In this document: piece by piece, positions 7,384 through 16,486 of the stretch
How positions within the stretch are numbered: position 1 is the stretch's first letter
Layout of the letters: the number at the start of each line of letters is the position of its first letter
Source: Campylobacter magnus
Lineage (GTDB): Bacteria > Campylobacterota > Campylobacteria > Campylobacterales > Campylobacteraceae
Assembly: GCF_028649595.1 (NCBI RefSeq)
Contig: NZ_JAQSLK010000003.1
Location: 143,990-207,989 of the forward strand
DNA length: 64,000 nucleotides
Direction of reading: 5' to 3'
Notes under the pieces: model-generated
The model's database searches: none
Told to the model about the DNA's origin: nothing
What the model saw: the letters and a program-made list of their open reading frames with translations, nothing else
Made by a program: the position numbers and the translations under genes

Positions 7384-9234
7384 TTATTCTATGGCTTTTG
7401 CTTGCCAGTTTTGCCACTCTGGGCTTTCATCTATTGCGTTTGCTAGCTCTTCGTAGCGCAAGTAGTAGTACTCTACAAACTCACGCACCTTAGCATCTTT
7501 TGGCAGATAAATGCCATTTTCAAACACCGCAAAATCAGCTAAAAACAAACTAGAATCAAGCTTGTTTGCGTAGTGGCTTGCTAGTTTTTTGTAGTTTTGT
7601 AAGGCTAGATTTTTGTAGCTTTCATAGGCGCTAAGATCCACGTTTAGCTTTTTATCTTTAAAGCTCAAAGCCCCGCTAGAAAAAAGCAGATCAAGGTGGA
7701 TTAGTCCCTCACAGTAGTAGGCACGAACTTCATCCACTCTTTGCCATCCTATAAGCCCAACAGAGCGAGCGATATGACTAGCAAAAACAGCCTTTTCATA
7801 CTGCGCCTCTCCACGCAAAAAGAAATTTACTAACCCACCGCTAGTGGCTTTAAACTCTTCAACAAACTTAAACTCTCCGCCTTTACTCATCGCATTTTCA
7901 GTATCTTCGCCGATAAAGAAAATATGCCCAAACTCATGCCCAATGGTCGTGATTTCATAAACTTTTTTCCAAGTTTGTGGCTCGCAAAATAAAATATTTC
8001 TATTAAAATCCAAAAAATCCTTGCTAAAAATCTCGCTACTTAGCTTAGAAAAAGGTCTAGCCTTGCTTGATTTATGGATAAAATCTACAAAGGCAAAGAT
8101 TTTTTTGCCGCACTCTTTGCTTACTATTTCATCATTTGGCACGACTTGTGCTGAGAAAAGTCCGTTAAAATCAGCGCCATAATAAATAAAAGGATTGCTG
8201 ATGTAAAGTTGCGTTTTTTCAATGTTATTTAGCACCAAAGAGCACATTTTTTCGCTACTTTTTTGGATATTTTTATCAGTATTTTTGTCGCTACAAACTT
8301 CTTTGTATATATCTAAAAAACTAGCTTTTATCTGCTCTTTTATGGCTGTTTCATCTACCTTTTGCGAGCTGTCTTTTAGCCTGATATCCCACTCTAAGAC
8401 AACTGCGTGCGTGTAGGCATCCTCGTAGTACTCTAGCGGATGGCCGATTTGTATATCGCCCCTGCACTGCATCCACGCCCTCTCAGCCTCTTGCCACGCA
8501 GGCACGATTTTAGCATTATCACACTCTAAAAAGGCGTTTTTTAGGGCTTTAAAGTAGTTTGTATAAGCCTCGTCGCTTTTATTTTTAGCTGTTTTTTCAA
8601 GCGCTTTTATAGCATTTTCAAAAACCTTGGCTAGTTCTTTGCCTTCTTTTACAAATGCGCTAGTGTAGCTTTGCATTTGTAGGGTTTTGATATTTGGTGC
8701 GCCGTAGATGCGTTCGCTCTTGCTGCCATCACTGTTTGTTTGATAAAGTCCGTGCTTATCTATAAACTCATTTGCGTTAGCAATGCTTTTAAAGTTCTTT
8801 TTAAAAAACTTGCTATTTTCATCTATTAGGCGTTTTTGCCAGCTTTTTTGCATTTTGCTTAGCACAATGCCTACTTTATGAACTGCGCTTAAAAGTTCGG
8901 TGTTAAAGGAATCTAGAATTCCTAAGCTTTTAGCATTTTCAAGCATTAAAGAAAAGCGCTTTATGTAGAATTTACTTACAAAATCATACATTTTTGCCTT
9001 GATTTTGCGCTGCTTTGCCTCGCTAATACCTGCTTTTTTTAGCTCGCTAACAAGCCCATCTTCTTTTAGTTCTATTATGCGTTTTAAAATAGCTTGAGAG
9101 CTTTCAGGGCTTTCTTTTAGCTCAGTTATTTTTAGGGCTTTTTTGATTAGCTTAGTTTGCGGATTTTTATAAAGTGCATTTAATTCTGCTTTTTGATTTT
9201 TTAAAAGCAGATTAAGTTCGCTAAAATTATTCAT
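7384..9234 (-). CDS. ciaB: CiaB family protein with HExxH metallopeptidase motif
   Basis: The 616-aa product matches the length and start (MNNF...QKAELN) of Campylobacter invasion antigen CiaB, and the thioesterase gene next to ciaB in C. jejuni is also nearby here (10400). A gluzincin-like zinc site is visible: HEFGH at 433-437 and a downstream Glu in FVEEFKATSGG near 457, as in M3-type peptidases. No signal peptide is present. CiaB was described as a secreted invasion protein in C. jejuni; the protease-like motif suggests an enzymatic role, which is inference. A GGAATTCTAGATTCC sequence lies inside the coding region at about codons 104-110 (GILDS). Confidence 0.85.
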   Translation of the reverse strand: MNNFSELNLLLKNQKAELNALYKNPQTKLIKKALKITELKESPESSQAILKRIIELKEDGLVSELKKAGISEAKQRKIKAKMYDFVSKFYIKRFSLMLENAKSLGILDSFNTELLSAVHKVGIVLSKMQKSWQKRLIDENSKFFKKNFKSIANANEFIDKHGLYQTNSDGSKSERIYGAPNIKTLQMQSYTSAFVKEGKELAKVFENAIKALEKTAKNKSDEAYTNYFKALKNAFLECDNAKIVPAWQEAERAWMQCRGDIQIGHPLEYYEDAYTHAVVLEWDIRLKDSSQKVDETAIKEQIKASFLDIYKEVCSDKNTDKNIQKSSEKMCSLVLNNIEKTQLYISNPFIYYGADFNGLFSAQVVPNDEIVSKECGKKIFAFVDFIHKSSKARPFSKLSSEIFSKDFLDFNRNILFCEPQTWKKVYEITTIGHEFGHIFFIGEDTENAMSKGGEFKFVEEFKATSGGLVNFFLRGEAQYEKAVFASHIARSVGLIGWQRVDEVRAYYCEGLIHLDLLFSSGALSFKDKKLNVDLSAYESYKNLALQNYKKLASHYANKLDSSLFLADFAVFENGIYLPKDAKVREFVEYYYLRYEELANAIDESPEWQNWQAKAIE

Positions 9235-9270
9235 TTTTGTCCTTAGATTTTTGATTTTCGGTGATTATGG

Positions 9271-9276
9271 TACAAT
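9271..9276 (+). promoter_or_regulatory. -10 box of msrAB
   Basis: TACAAT preceded by TATGG lies in the short divergent region between ciaB and msrAB, 49 bases before the msrAB ATG. Confidence 0.45.
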
Positions 9277-9324
9277 AAATTTACTTTTATTTGCTTAAAT
9301 ACACAAAAATTTAAAGGAAAAAAA

Positions 9325-10329
9325 ATGCTTAAAAAATTTTTACTAATTTTTCTGGCTATTTTTAGTCTAAGTTATGCAAAAGGAGAGCTGGTGAAGGAGA
9401 TTTATTTAGCAGGTGGCTGCTTTTGGGGTATGGAAGGGTATTTTAGCCGTATAAAAGGTGTAGAAAGTACCAAAGTAGGCTACGCAAATGGAAATAGCAA
9501 TGAGACTAGCTACTATGAGATAAAAAGCACAGGACATGCTGAGACCTTGCTGCTTAGCTATGATGCAACGAAAATCAGTCTAAAAGAGATTTTGGCGCAT
9601 TTTTGGCGAGTTATAGACCCATATAGCCTAAACCGCCAAGGAAATGATGTAGGAGTTCAGTATAGAAGCGGTATTTACTTTACTGACAAAGACGATGAGA
9701 GCGTGATAAGGGAGTTTTTGGCTCTTAAACAAGAACAAGATAAAAGCAAAAAAATCGCTATAGAGGTTCAGCCCCTAAAAAACTTCGTAGTAGCTGAGGA
9801 ATATCATCAAAAATACCTTGAGAAAAATCCAAATGGCTACTGTCATATTGACCTAAACCTTGCAAATGAGCCACTTCACGATGATAGTCGCTTTAAAGTG
9901 CCTAGCCGTGATGAGCTAAAACTAAAACTAAGTCCACAAGTCTATGAAATCACGCAAAATAAAGGCACAGAAAGAGCTGGCACAAGCCCACTTAATAAAA
10001 ACTATGAAAAGGGCATTTATATAGACGCAGTTACAAAAAAACCACTATTTGCTAGCACTGATAAGTTTGATAGTGGCTCTGGCTGGCCTAGCTTTACAAA
10101 GCCGATTACAAAGGATAGCATTGAGTATAAAAAAGATTTTAGCCACGGCATGAGTAGAATAGAAGTTAGCTCAAAACTTGGTGGGTCGCACTTAGGGCAT
10201 GTGTTTGACGATGGACCACTAGATAAAGGTGGACTAAGGTATTGTATAAATGGGGCTTCTTTGGAGTTTATTCCGCTTGAAAAGATGGACGAGCTAGGAT
10301 ATGGTGATTATAAACGCTATGTAAAATAG
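9325..10329 (+). CDS. msrAB: Fused peptide methionine sulfoxide reductase MsrA-MsrB, exported
   Basis: This 334-aa bifunctional enzyme repairs both S- and R-methionine sulfoxide. Residues 1-18 are a signal peptide (ending LSYA), so it acts in the periplasm. The MsrA domain has its catalytic Cys32 in GGCFWG and a likely recycling Cys in NGYC. The MsrB domain (about 195-334) has [11 protein letters not shown] with catalytic Cys near 307 and [12 protein letters not shown], but no zinc CxxC pairs. The position often used for the MsrB recycling Cys is Ser (DSGSGWPSF). C. jejuni has separate msrA and msrB genes as I recall, so the fusion is a lineage difference. Confidence 0.95.
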   Translation: MLKKFLLIFLAIFSLSYAKGELVKEIYLAGGCFWGMEGYFSRIKGVESTKVGYANGNSNETSYYEIKSTGHAETLLLSYDATKISLKEILAHFWRVIDPYSLNRQGNDVGVQYRSGIYFTDKDDESVIREFLALKQEQDKSKKIAIEVQPLKNFVVAEEYHQKYLEKNPNGYCHIDLNLANEPLHDDSRFKVPSRDELKLKLSPQVYEITQNKGTERAGTSPLNKNYEKGIYIDAVTKKPLFASTDKFDSGSGWPSFTKPITKDSIEYKKDFSHGMSRIEVSSKLGGSHLGHVFDDGPLDKGGLRYCINGASLEFIPLEKMDELGYGDYKRYVK

Positions 10330-10399
10330 CAGGAATTCTAGAATTCTTTAAAAAAATAAACTAGAATTGTGAAACTTTTGATTGATTTAAGGATAAGAA

Positions 10400-10807
10400 A
10401 TGAAAAGTATGGGAGAGCCACGAATTCGCGTAATAGCAATGCCAAAAGATACAAATCCAGCTGGAAATATCTTTGGTGGTTGGCTGCTTAGTCAAATAGA
10501 CTTAGCTGGGGCATTAGCAGCCAGGGAGGTAGCACCTGAGCGAACTGTTACTATTTCAATGAAAGAAGTGCTTTTTAAAGAGCCAGTTTTTGTAGGTGAT
10601 GCGGTGAGCTTTTACTCACGCATTACTCATGTGGGCACGACCTCTATAACTGTGATCGTAAAGGTAGTAGTTCAGCGCTTTGATCATAACGCAAAGGGGC
10701 TTATTTGCGTGCCTGTGACAGAAGCTGAGGTTACATATGTCAGCATGGACGCAGCTGGAAACAAAAAGGCAATAGACCCTGAGCTTAAAAAAATTCACGG
10801 ATTTTAG
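10400..10807 (+). CDS. Acyl-CoA thioesterase, hotdog fold (YciA-like)
   Basis: The 135-aa product fits the YciA/BACH-type acyl-CoA thioester hydrolases. The catalytic hotdog segment is NPAGNIFGGWLLSQIDLAGALAA-like at about residues 18-40, with the Asp typical of the family, followed by TISMKEVLFKEPVFVGD. It would hydrolyse acyl-CoAs in the cytoplasm. AAGGAT precedes the ATG. In C. jejuni the corresponding gene neighbours ciaB. The interval before it (10330-10399) contains one palindromic element. Confidence 0.9.
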   Translation: MKSMGEPRIRVIAMPKDTNPAGNIFGGWLLSQIDLAGALAAREVAPERTVTISMKEVLFKEPVFVGDAVSFYSRITHVGTTSITVIVKVVVQRFDHNAKGLICVPVTEAEVTYVSMDAAGNKKAIDPELKKIHGF

Positions 10808-10866
10808 GGGAATTCCACACGAAATTTCACACGAAATTCTAGAATTCCTATAAAATAGAGGCAAAA

Positions 10867-11502
10867 GTGATATATCTGTGCTCAAATACAAGCTGTGATG
10901 ATGAAAATATCGTCCATCTTGAGCTTTGTAAAATAAAATATGCTAGTTTTAGCGTGGATTTGAGTGCTTTTAGTGCGCTTGTAATTAGCTCAAAAAATGC
11001 TATATCTGCGTTAGAATTCAATAAAATTCCGTCAAATAATAAAATAAGCGTATTTGCTATCGGCAAAGCTAGTGCAAATGCTGCTAGCAAATATGGTTTT
11101 GGCTGTGTTTATGAGGCGCAAAACTCGCATGGAGATGAGTTTGCGCTTGAAATCGTCCCACAATTAAAAGGCAAAAAAACGCTTTTACTTCGCCCAAAAG
11201 AGCAAATTAGCGATATAAAGGGAATTCTAGAAAAAAATGGTGTGCTTTTAAGCGAGCAGATCGCCTATGAAAACAGCATCGTAACTACGCCAAAAAGGCA
11301 GTTTGAGACTGGGGCGGTTTTTATTTTTGCTAGTCCAAAAAATGTAGAGGGCTTTTTAAAGAATTTTGCGTGGAGAGATGATTTTAGAGCCGTGGCTATC
11401 GGCAAAAGCACAGCTAGTGCACTGAAAAGTTTTACAAATCCGCTAGTATCAAATAAGCAAAATATAAGCGAATGCATAAAAATCGCAAAAAATCTGCTAT
11501 AA
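10867..11502 (+). CDS. hemD: Uroporphyrinogen-III synthase
   Basis: HemD cyclises hydroxymethylbilane to uroporphyrinogen III in haem synthesis. The 211-aa protein has the weakly conserved two-lobed HemD pattern: VISSKNAISAL near 38, FAIGKASANAASKYG near 60, TLLLRPKEQ in the hinge, FASPKNVEGFL near 155, and AIGKSTASALKS near 178. Translation starts at GTG (10867) with AGAGG five to six bases upstream. GGGAATTCTAGAA is found within the coding sequence around codon 118 (GILEK). The gene ends inside the -10 box that drives the next gene. Confidence 0.88.
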   Translation: MIYLCSNTSCDDENIVHLELCKIKYASFSVDLSAFSALVISSKNAISALEFNKIPSNNKISVFAIGKASANAASKYGFGCVYEAQNSHGDEFALEIVPQLKGKKTLLLRPKEQISDIKGILEKNGVLLSEQIAYENSIVTTPKRQFETGAVFIFASPKNVEGFLKNFAWRDDFRAVAIGKSTASALKSFTNPLVSNKQNISECIKIAKNLL

Positions 11503-11503
11503 T
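11495..11503 (+). promoter_or_regulatory. Consensus extended -10 promoter
   Basis: TGCTATAAT, a perfect extended -10, overlaps the last codons of hemD and lies 27 bases before the ATG at 11530. Confidence 0.7.
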
Positions 11504-11529
11504 TAAAGAAATTTTATTAAAGGACAAAG

Positions 11530-11988
11530 ATGAGAGCTTTTAAAGACAGCGCATTTATAGCAGCTGCTAGGATAGAAATCGGCGGGCAAATCAATGATGT
11601 AGCAAGCGATCTAAACGGACTTGCTAAGCTTGCTGAGGACATTGATGAGGACAAGCTTGAAGGGCATGACAAAGATTTATTTGAGCAGGTTGTAGCTGGC
11701 GTCCACCAAATCAAATCGCTATTTGAAGGCGCTAATCAAATGGTGAAAAATATCGAAAACTTCTTGCTTAGCAAGGATTTTCCAAGTAGCGAAGAAATGA
11801 AAGAATCAATCAAAAACTCAGGTGCTGATATCACCGCACTTGACGAGCTTGATGAGTATAAAGCACTTAGCAAGGACGAAAAAGAAAAATTTACCTTTAT
11901 AGTAGCAAACTACGAGCTGATCTCAACCATGCTTGATAGTGCTAACAAGCTTTGCGCAGTACTTCACAAAGCAGTAAAAAGACTATAA
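11530..11988 (+). CDS. Conserved-looking helical protein of unknown function
   Basis: The 152-aa acidic, almost entirely helical protein has no signal peptide or membrane segment. AAAGGAC precedes the ATG and a consensus promoter lies just upstream, so the gene is real. I do not recognise a domain. The pattern of amphipathic helices (DVASDLNGLAKLAEDI, HQIKSLFEGANQMVKNI) suggests a helical bundle. It precedes the AAA ATPase gene, separated by a tandem palindromic cluster that may terminate its transcript. Confidence 0.75.
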   Translation: MRAFKDSAFIAAARIEIGGQINDVASDLNGLAKLAEDIDEDKLEGHDKDLFEQVVAGVHQIKSLFEGANQMVKNIENFLLSKDFPSSEEMKESIKNSGADITALDELDEYKALSKDEKEKFTFIVANYELISTMLDSANKLCAVLHKAVKRL

Positions 11989-11990
11989 AA

Positions 11991-12056
11991 CACTAGAGAA
12001 TTCTAGATTTTTTTTCTAGGAATTCTAGATTTTTTTCTAGGAATTCTAGATTTTTT
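11991..12056. repeat. Tandem array of three palindromic elements
   Basis: A unit of about 22 bases (TTCTAGGAATTCTAGATTTT) is repeated in tandem, differing mainly in T-run length (7-8). The T-runs after each palindrome resemble intrinsic terminators. Confidence 0.85.
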
Positions 12057-12097
12057 AGAAAGCTTTTAAAAAGCAAAAACACTTACAAGGATTTATT

Positions 12098-13798
12098 CTG
12101 AAATACCTTAAAGATTTTTTAGAAAATAACAAAGATAGTGAAGTTTTTAGCATTTTGTCTTGTTCAAAAGCTGAGCTTGAAATCTTAGAACTTTTGACAC
12201 GCAAGTATCTTGCTGGGATATCGCAAGTAGGGTGCTTTGAGCTACTTTCGCAGATTTATGATACAAAAGAGCTTTCATTTTTAGAAGGGCTAAATGATGT
12301 TAAAAATCTCATTGAACTAGGCTATATAAGCGCAAGCTATGCTTTTTTTAAAGAACATAGCAAGCTTAGCAAGCTAGGGCTTTTACAAGCTGATCTTAGC
12401 CTTTGCGATGCGTTTTTACATATTTTAGAGGCTGGTGCGCAGCCACTTTCAAATCCAAAAGAGCCATATAATGACCATTTAGAGTATCTAAAAGATCAGT
12501 TTTTAAGGGTAGAGCTTTATACTCGCAGGGCAAATACTAGCGACAAAAGCAAGGCTAGCGAGCAGATAAAAGCGTTAGAGAAAATTATTGCTTCTCGCTT
12601 AAAGCTTAGTAAAATCGCCCTGCCTTGCGAGCAAATTTTAAAAGAAAATGCTTTTGAGGCAAAAGAGCAAATTGTATTTTTTGCTCTTTTAAAAGAAGAA
12701 TACGAACAAAGCGAAAGTGGGTCTTTGCGTGATCTAGGCGCACTTTTAGCACTTATTAGCAAAGATGATATGGAGCGGATGAAAAACCGCTCTATGCTTG
12801 AAGATGGCTCAAGGCTGATTGAGAGTGGTGTAGTGGAGTATGATGAGGTGCTAACGCCCTTTGGAGCATTATCACGGACATTTTTTATCTCTGAGGATAC
12901 CTTGGGCGAGATAATGCATCCAAAAAGCGCAAAAACAGCCAAAAAAGTAAAATTAGAAAATATAGTAAAAAATAGCGAAATCTTTGAGCTAATCACGCCT
13001 AGTAGCGACCTAAGCGATGTAGTGTTAAACGAACAAACTAGGGCTTTGCTAGAAAATATCTTGCGACAGCTTGATAAAAATGTTCAAGCAAGGCTTGCTA
13101 GTTGGGGGATGAAACCACGCAAAAACATCGATGCAAAAGTGATTTTCTATGGCCCACCTGGCACTGGAAAAACAATGAGCGCATACTGCCTTGCAAAAAG
13201 CCTTAAAAAGCAAGTTCTTAGCTTTGATTGTTCTAAAATTCTAAGCAAATATGTAGGCGAGAGCGAACAAAATGTAAGAAAAATCTTTGATAGCTACCGT
13301 GAGATTTGCGCTAAGACAAAAAGCGAGCCGGTGCTACTGCTAAACGAAGCCGATCAGTTTCTAAGCTCAAGGCTAGAAAATGGCTCATCAGGCTCAGAGC
13401 AAATGCATAATCAAATGCAAAATATTTTCTTAGAGCAAATTGAGAAGTTTCAAGGCGTGCTAATTGCCACTACAAACTTTATGCAAAGCTTTGATAAAGC
13501 GTTTTCTAGGCGTTTTGAGTATAAGATTGAGTTTAAAAAACCACAGCTTAAAGAACGCATTCAAATCTGGCAAAAGGTGCTGCCAAAAAATGCTGAATTT
13601 GAAGAAAACTTTGATATAAATACTATCGCAAAATACGAACTAAGCGGTGCTAGCATAGTGCTTGTGATGAAAAATGTAGCTCTAAAAACAGCTATTAGCG
13701 ATGATGGTGTTTTTCGCACTAGCGCTTTTATAGATGAGATTAAAAGAGAGCAAAGATCAAGCTTTGAAGAAGATAAAAAAGTAGGACTTTTAAAATGA
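12098..13798 (+). CDS. AAA+ ATPase, probable CTG start
   Basis: This is a classical AAA-type ATPase (FtsH/Cdc48-like module): Walker A GPPGTGKT at about 352-359, Walker B LLLNEAD near 414 (Asn replacing the usual Asp), and downstream ATTNFMQSFDKAFSRRF containing sensor 1 and arginine-finger-like residues. The N-terminal 330 residues are helical and unfamiliar. The frame has no ATG, GTG or TTG near a ribosome-binding site: the first TTG (12155) lacks one, whereas CTG at 12098 lies seven bases after AAGG and adds LKYLKDFLENNKDSEVFSI. ATT at 12095 is an alternative. It overlaps the next gene by 4 bases. Confidence 0.85.
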   Translation: MKYLKDFLENNKDSEVFSILSCSKAELEILELLTRKYLAGISQVGCFELLSQIYDTKELSFLEGLNDVKNLIELGYISASYAFFKEHSKLSKLGLLQADLSLCDAFLHILEAGAQPLSNPKEPYNDHLEYLKDQFLRVELYTRRANTSDKSKASEQIKALEKIIASRLKLSKIALPCEQILKENAFEAKEQIVFFALLKEEYEQSESGSLRDLGALLALISKDDMERMKNRSMLEDGSRLIESGVVEYDEVLTPFGALSRTFFISEDTLGEIMHPKSAKTAKKVKLENIVKNSEIFELITPSSDLSDVVLNEQTRALLENILRQLDKNVQARLASWGMKPRKNIDAKVIFYGPPGTGKTMSAYCLAKSLKKQVLSFDCSKILSKYVGESEQNVRKIFDSYREICAKTKSEPVLLLNEADQFLSSRLENGSSGSEQMHNQMQNIFLEQIEKFQGVLIATTNFMQSFDKAFSRRFEYKIEFKKPQLKERIQIWQKVLPKNAEFEENFDINTIAKYELSGASIVLVMKNVALKTAISDDGVFRTSAFIDEIKREQRSSFEEDKKVGLLK

Positions 13799-14235
13799 GA
13801 GTGCTTTTTGTCTGTCATGGCAACATTTGCCGCTCGCCCATGGCTGAGTTTGTGCTAAAAGACCTAGCTAAAAAAGCAAGGCGAGATGACCTTATAATCG
13901 CCTCAGCTGGCACTAGCACAGAAGAGCTAGGACGCGATACTCACCACGGCACGAAAAAAGAGCTAAAAGCGCATAATATAGAGTTTTTTCCACGCCACGC
14001 TAGGCAAGTGACTAAAAACGAGTATGAAAACTGGGATATCTTTGTGGTTATGGATAGCGCAAACAAGCGCAATTTAGAGCGTATTTTTGGTGGAGATCCA
14101 CAGGGTAAAATAGCTAAAATGATGGGTTTTGTAGGTAGCAGCGCTGATGTAGCAGACCCATGGTACACGGGCGATTTTGAGCTAACTTTTAGCGACATTT
14201 ACAAAGCCTGCAAGGCACTTTTAGAACAAATATAA
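13795..14235 (+). CDS. Low-molecular-weight protein tyrosine phosphatase
   Basis: The 146-aa enzyme has the family signature at its N-terminus: nucleophile Cys7 and Arg13 in VCHGNICRSPMAEF, and the general acid Asp121 in ADPWYTGDFE. These cytosolic phosphatases often act on tyrosine kinases of polysaccharide export, but no such kinase is in the window, so the substrate is unknown. The start codon overlaps the AAA ATPase stop (ATGA), so the two are co-translated. Confidence 0.93.
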   Translation: MRVLFVCHGNICRSPMAEFVLKDLAKKARRDDLIIASAGTSTEELGRDTHHGTKKELKAHNIEFFPRHARQVTKNEYENWDIFVVMDSANKRNLERIFGGDPQGKIAKMMGFVGSSADVADPWYTGDFELTFSDIYKACKALLEQI

Positions 14236-14245
14236 GACTTTTTTG

Positions 14246-14254
14246 TGCTATAAT
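14246..14254 (+). promoter_or_regulatory. Consensus extended -10 promoter
   Basis: TGCTATAAT lies 18 bases before the ATG of the 61-aa membrane protein at 14272 and probably starts the transcript that reads into ruvB. Confidence 0.65.
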
Positions 14255-14271
14255 TTTACAAAGATTTAAAA

Positions 14272-14457
14272 ATGAAAAAAAGTGAACTTTATAAAATAGT
14301 TTTAAATTATTCTTTTATAGGCTTGTTTGGAGCACTTTCTTATACTTTTATAAATTATAAAAGTCTAGAATTCCACGAGTTTATAGTTTTAGGTAGCGCA
14401 ATTTTACTTTGTGCTTTGTTTATATTTTTTATTGCTGATGGAGCGAGTGATGACTAG
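14272..14457 (+). CDS. 61-aa membrane protein with two transmembrane segments
   Basis: Two hydrophobic segments (about 12-26 and 37-55) flank a short polar hairpin. The ribosome-binding site is poor; the ATG follows AAGATTTAAAA. It overlaps the 38-aa ORF by 8 bases. The sequence TCTAGAATTCCA in the loop (SLEFHEF) resembles the palindromic element. Function unknown. Confidence 0.6.
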   Translation: MKKSELYKIVLNYSFIGLFGALSYTFINYKSLEFHEFIVLGSAILLCALFIFFIADGASDD

Positions 14458-14566
14458 TTATTTAGCGCTTTGGATAGGACCTGTGGCTCTTGCTTTTGTT
14501 TTTTACTCTATTTTAAGAGTGATGAAGCGAAAAAATGAAAAAGAAAACAAAACCGCTACCCTATAA
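14450..14566 (+). CDS. 38-aa single-span membrane protein
   Basis: The ATG at 14450 has GGAG six bases upstream and overlaps the previous gene's end. The product has one membrane span (about 7-23, LWIGPVALAFVFYSILR) and a basic, Lys/Asn-rich cytoplasmic tail. The tight overlap and ribosome-binding site support translation. It lies 18 bases before ruvB. Confidence 0.55.
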   Translation: MTSYLALWIGPVALAFVFYSILRVMKRKNEKENKTATL

Positions 14567-14584
14567 AACTCACAAAGTATAAAA

Positions 14585-15583
14585 ATGGATAGAATCGTTG
14601 AAATTGAACGCTTAGAGCTTGATGAGAGCGAACAAAGCGGGCTTCGCCCACTAGACTTTAACTCGTATATCGGGCAAGAAAAAATAAAAAGCAACCTTGC
14701 TGTTAGCATAGAAGCTGCTAAAATGCGTGGTGAGGCACTTGATCACACGCTTTTTTATGGTCCTCCAGGGCTTGGAAAAACCACGCTTGCGCATATAATC
14801 GCCAAAGAAATGGGCGCAAATATCAAGGTCTCAGCCGCGCCGATGATAGAAAAAAGTGGCGATTTGGCTGCGATTTTAACAAACTTAGAAAGCGGCGATG
14901 TGCTTTTTATTGACGAGATTCACCGCCTTAGTCCTGCGATTGAAGAGATTTTATACTCAGCTATGGAGGACTTTCGTTTAGACATCATAATAGGCTCAGG
15001 ACCTGCTGCGCAGACTATCAAGGTAGATATCGCGCCATTTACTTTGGTAGGGGCGACCACGCGCGCTGGCAATGTCTCTGCGCCACTTAGAGATAGATTT
15101 GGGCTAAACTTTCGCTTGGAGTTTTACACCCCAGATGAGCTAGCTACTATCATCAAGCAAGCTGCTAGCAAGCTAGGCAAAGAGTGCCAGAGCGCAGCAG
15201 CCCTAGAGGCTGCTAAGCGTAGTCGTGGCACGCCTCGTATCGCTTTAAGGCTTTTAAAGCGCATTAGAGACTTTGCTGAGGTAAATGCTGAGAATATCAT
15301 CACGCTAGAGCGGGCAAAGGACGCCCTAGAGCGACTTGGGGTTAGTGAGCTGGGCTTAGATGATATGGATATGCGCTATTTGCGTTTGCTCATGGCTAGT
15401 TCAAAGCCACTTGGTCTTGGCACTATCGCAGCAGCACTTAGTGAGGATGAGAGGGCGATTGAGGATGTGCTTGAGCCCTTTTTGCTAAGTAGTGGCTATA
15501 TCGCACGCACCGCAAAGGGCAGGGTGCTAAGCATAAAAGGCTATGAAATCTGCGGACACAAAAGCGAAGATTCTTTATTTTAA
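14585..15583 (+). CDS. ruvB: Holliday junction branch migration helicase RuvB
   Basis: RuvB is the AAA+ motor of RuvABC that drives branch migration. The 332-aa protein has normal length: Walker A GPPGLGKT at 59-66, Walker [10 protein letters not shown] near 108, sensor and Arg region [18 protein letters not shown], and the C-terminal winged helix ([20 protein letters not shown]). It shows the near-universal [12 protein letters not shown] start pattern. The ribosome-binding site is weak, and transcription probably begins at 14254. Confidence 0.98.
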   Translation: MDRIVEIERLELDESEQSGLRPLDFNSYIGQEKIKSNLAVSIEAAKMRGEALDHTLFYGPPGLGKTTLAHIIAKEMGANIKVSAAPMIEKSGDLAAILTNLESGDVLFIDEIHRLSPAIEEILYSAMEDFRLDIIIGSGPAAQTIKVDIAPFTLVGATTRAGNVSAPLRDRFGLNFRLEFYTPDELATIIKQAASKLGKECQSAAALEAAKRSRGTPRIALRLLKRIRDFAEVNAENIITLERAKDALERLGVSELGLDDMDMRYLRLLMASSKPLGLGTIAAALSEDERAIEDVLEPFLLSSGYIARTAKGRVLSIKGYEICGHKSEDSLF

Positions 15584-15587
15584 GCTC

Positions 15588-15623
15588 TAGAATTCCCTAG
15601 GGAATTCTAGAATTCTATAAGCC
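15588..15623. repeat. Double palindromic element
   Basis: CTCTAGAATTCCC followed by GGGAATTCTAGAATTCT, together a larger palindrome centred on CCTAGG, lies 5 bases beyond ruvB. Confidence 0.8.
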
Positions 15624-15720
15624 AAAATTACTACTAGATTTTCACTTTTTTTTAACAAAATTTATTGATTTTTTAGTTTATAGTCATTAAAATACCTTTA
15701 TATTTTCAAAGGAGGAATAA

Positions 15721-16266
15721 ATGAAAAAGTTATTTGTAACAGCAGCTATCGCAGCTAGCGCAGTAGTAGGTCTAAGCGCTGAAAATAAGGTAATCTTCGA
15801 TCCAAAAGCAGGCGAGCATATCAGCATCCCTGTTGAGCTTTTAAGTGAAAAAGGCAACACTGCAATCGGCGAGGTTGTAGCTGTAAAAACTGCTTATGGC
15901 GTAGCATTTTACCCAAATCTAAAAGGTCTTACGCCTGGTATTCACGGCTTTCACATCCATGCAAATCCTGATTGTGGTATGAACGATAAAGGTCTTGGCA
16001 TGAAAGCTGGTGGTCACTTTGACCCAAAAAATACTGGCAGCCACTCAGCTCCATGGGATGACAATGGTCACTTTGGCGATCTACCAGCTCTTGCAGTAGC
16101 CCCAGATGGCACAGCTACAACTCCGGTTCTAGCTCCAAAAATCAAAGAACTAAGCGAGATTAAAGAGCACTCTCTTATGATCCATGTAGGTGGTGACAAT
16201 CACAGCGACAATCCAAAAGTACTTGGCGGCGGCGGTGCTAGAGCAGCTTGTGGCGTGATTAAATAA
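15721..16266 (+). CDS. sodC: Periplasmic Cu/Zn superoxide dismutase
   Basis: SodC removes superoxide in the periplasm. The 181-aa precursor has a signal peptide (residues 1-20, ending GLSA), the copper ligands HGFHIH, the Zn-loop HFDP, and the electrostatic-loop and C-terminal signature [17 protein letters not shown], with two Cys for the structural disulfide (NPDCG and AACG). AAAGGAGGAATAA gives an optimal ribosome-binding site. Just after the stop, the sequence GGCGTGATTAA from the last codons is repeated 15 bases on (16252 and 16267). Confidence 0.97.
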   Translation: MKKLFVTAAIAASAVVGLSAENKVIFDPKAGEHISIPVELLSEKGNTAIGEVVAVKTAYGVAFYPNLKGLTPGIHGFHIHANPDCGMNDKGLGMKAGGHFDPKNTGSHSAPWDDNGHFGDLPALAVAPDGTATTPVLAPKIKELSEIKEHSLMIHVGGDNHSDNPKVLGGGGARAACGVIK

Positions 16267-16295
16267 GGCGTGATTAAGCAATTTTACGCTTTTAG

Positions 16296-16482
16296 GCACT
16301 AGGGAATTCTAGAATTCCCTAGATTTTAGAGTAATTCTAGAGCTTTGGTTTCAAGGTTCTTTATACGCTTTGCAAAAGCATTTAGGGGTACTAGTAAAAT
16401 CTAAAATTCCTAGAAAAAATCCTTAGGAATTCTAGATTTTTAAAAACAAAAACCTAGCAAAATCTAGAATTCCTAGAAAAAA
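16296..16482. repeat. Cluster of palindromic elements between convergent sodC and LysE genes
   Basis: At least four variants (GGGAATTCTAGAATTCCC, TCTAAAATTCCTAG, TTAGGAATTCTAGA, TCTAGAATTCCTAG) fill the gap between the convergent genes. I see no gene in it. Confidence 0.8.
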
Positions 16483-16486
16483 AATC

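Noticed and set aside
12517..12996. Long antisense open frame within the AAA ATPase gene
   Set aside because: Shadow of the real gene without ribosome-binding site or protein-like pattern; likewise the antisense frames at 2197-2499, 5040-5549, 22159-22407 and 59223-59612.
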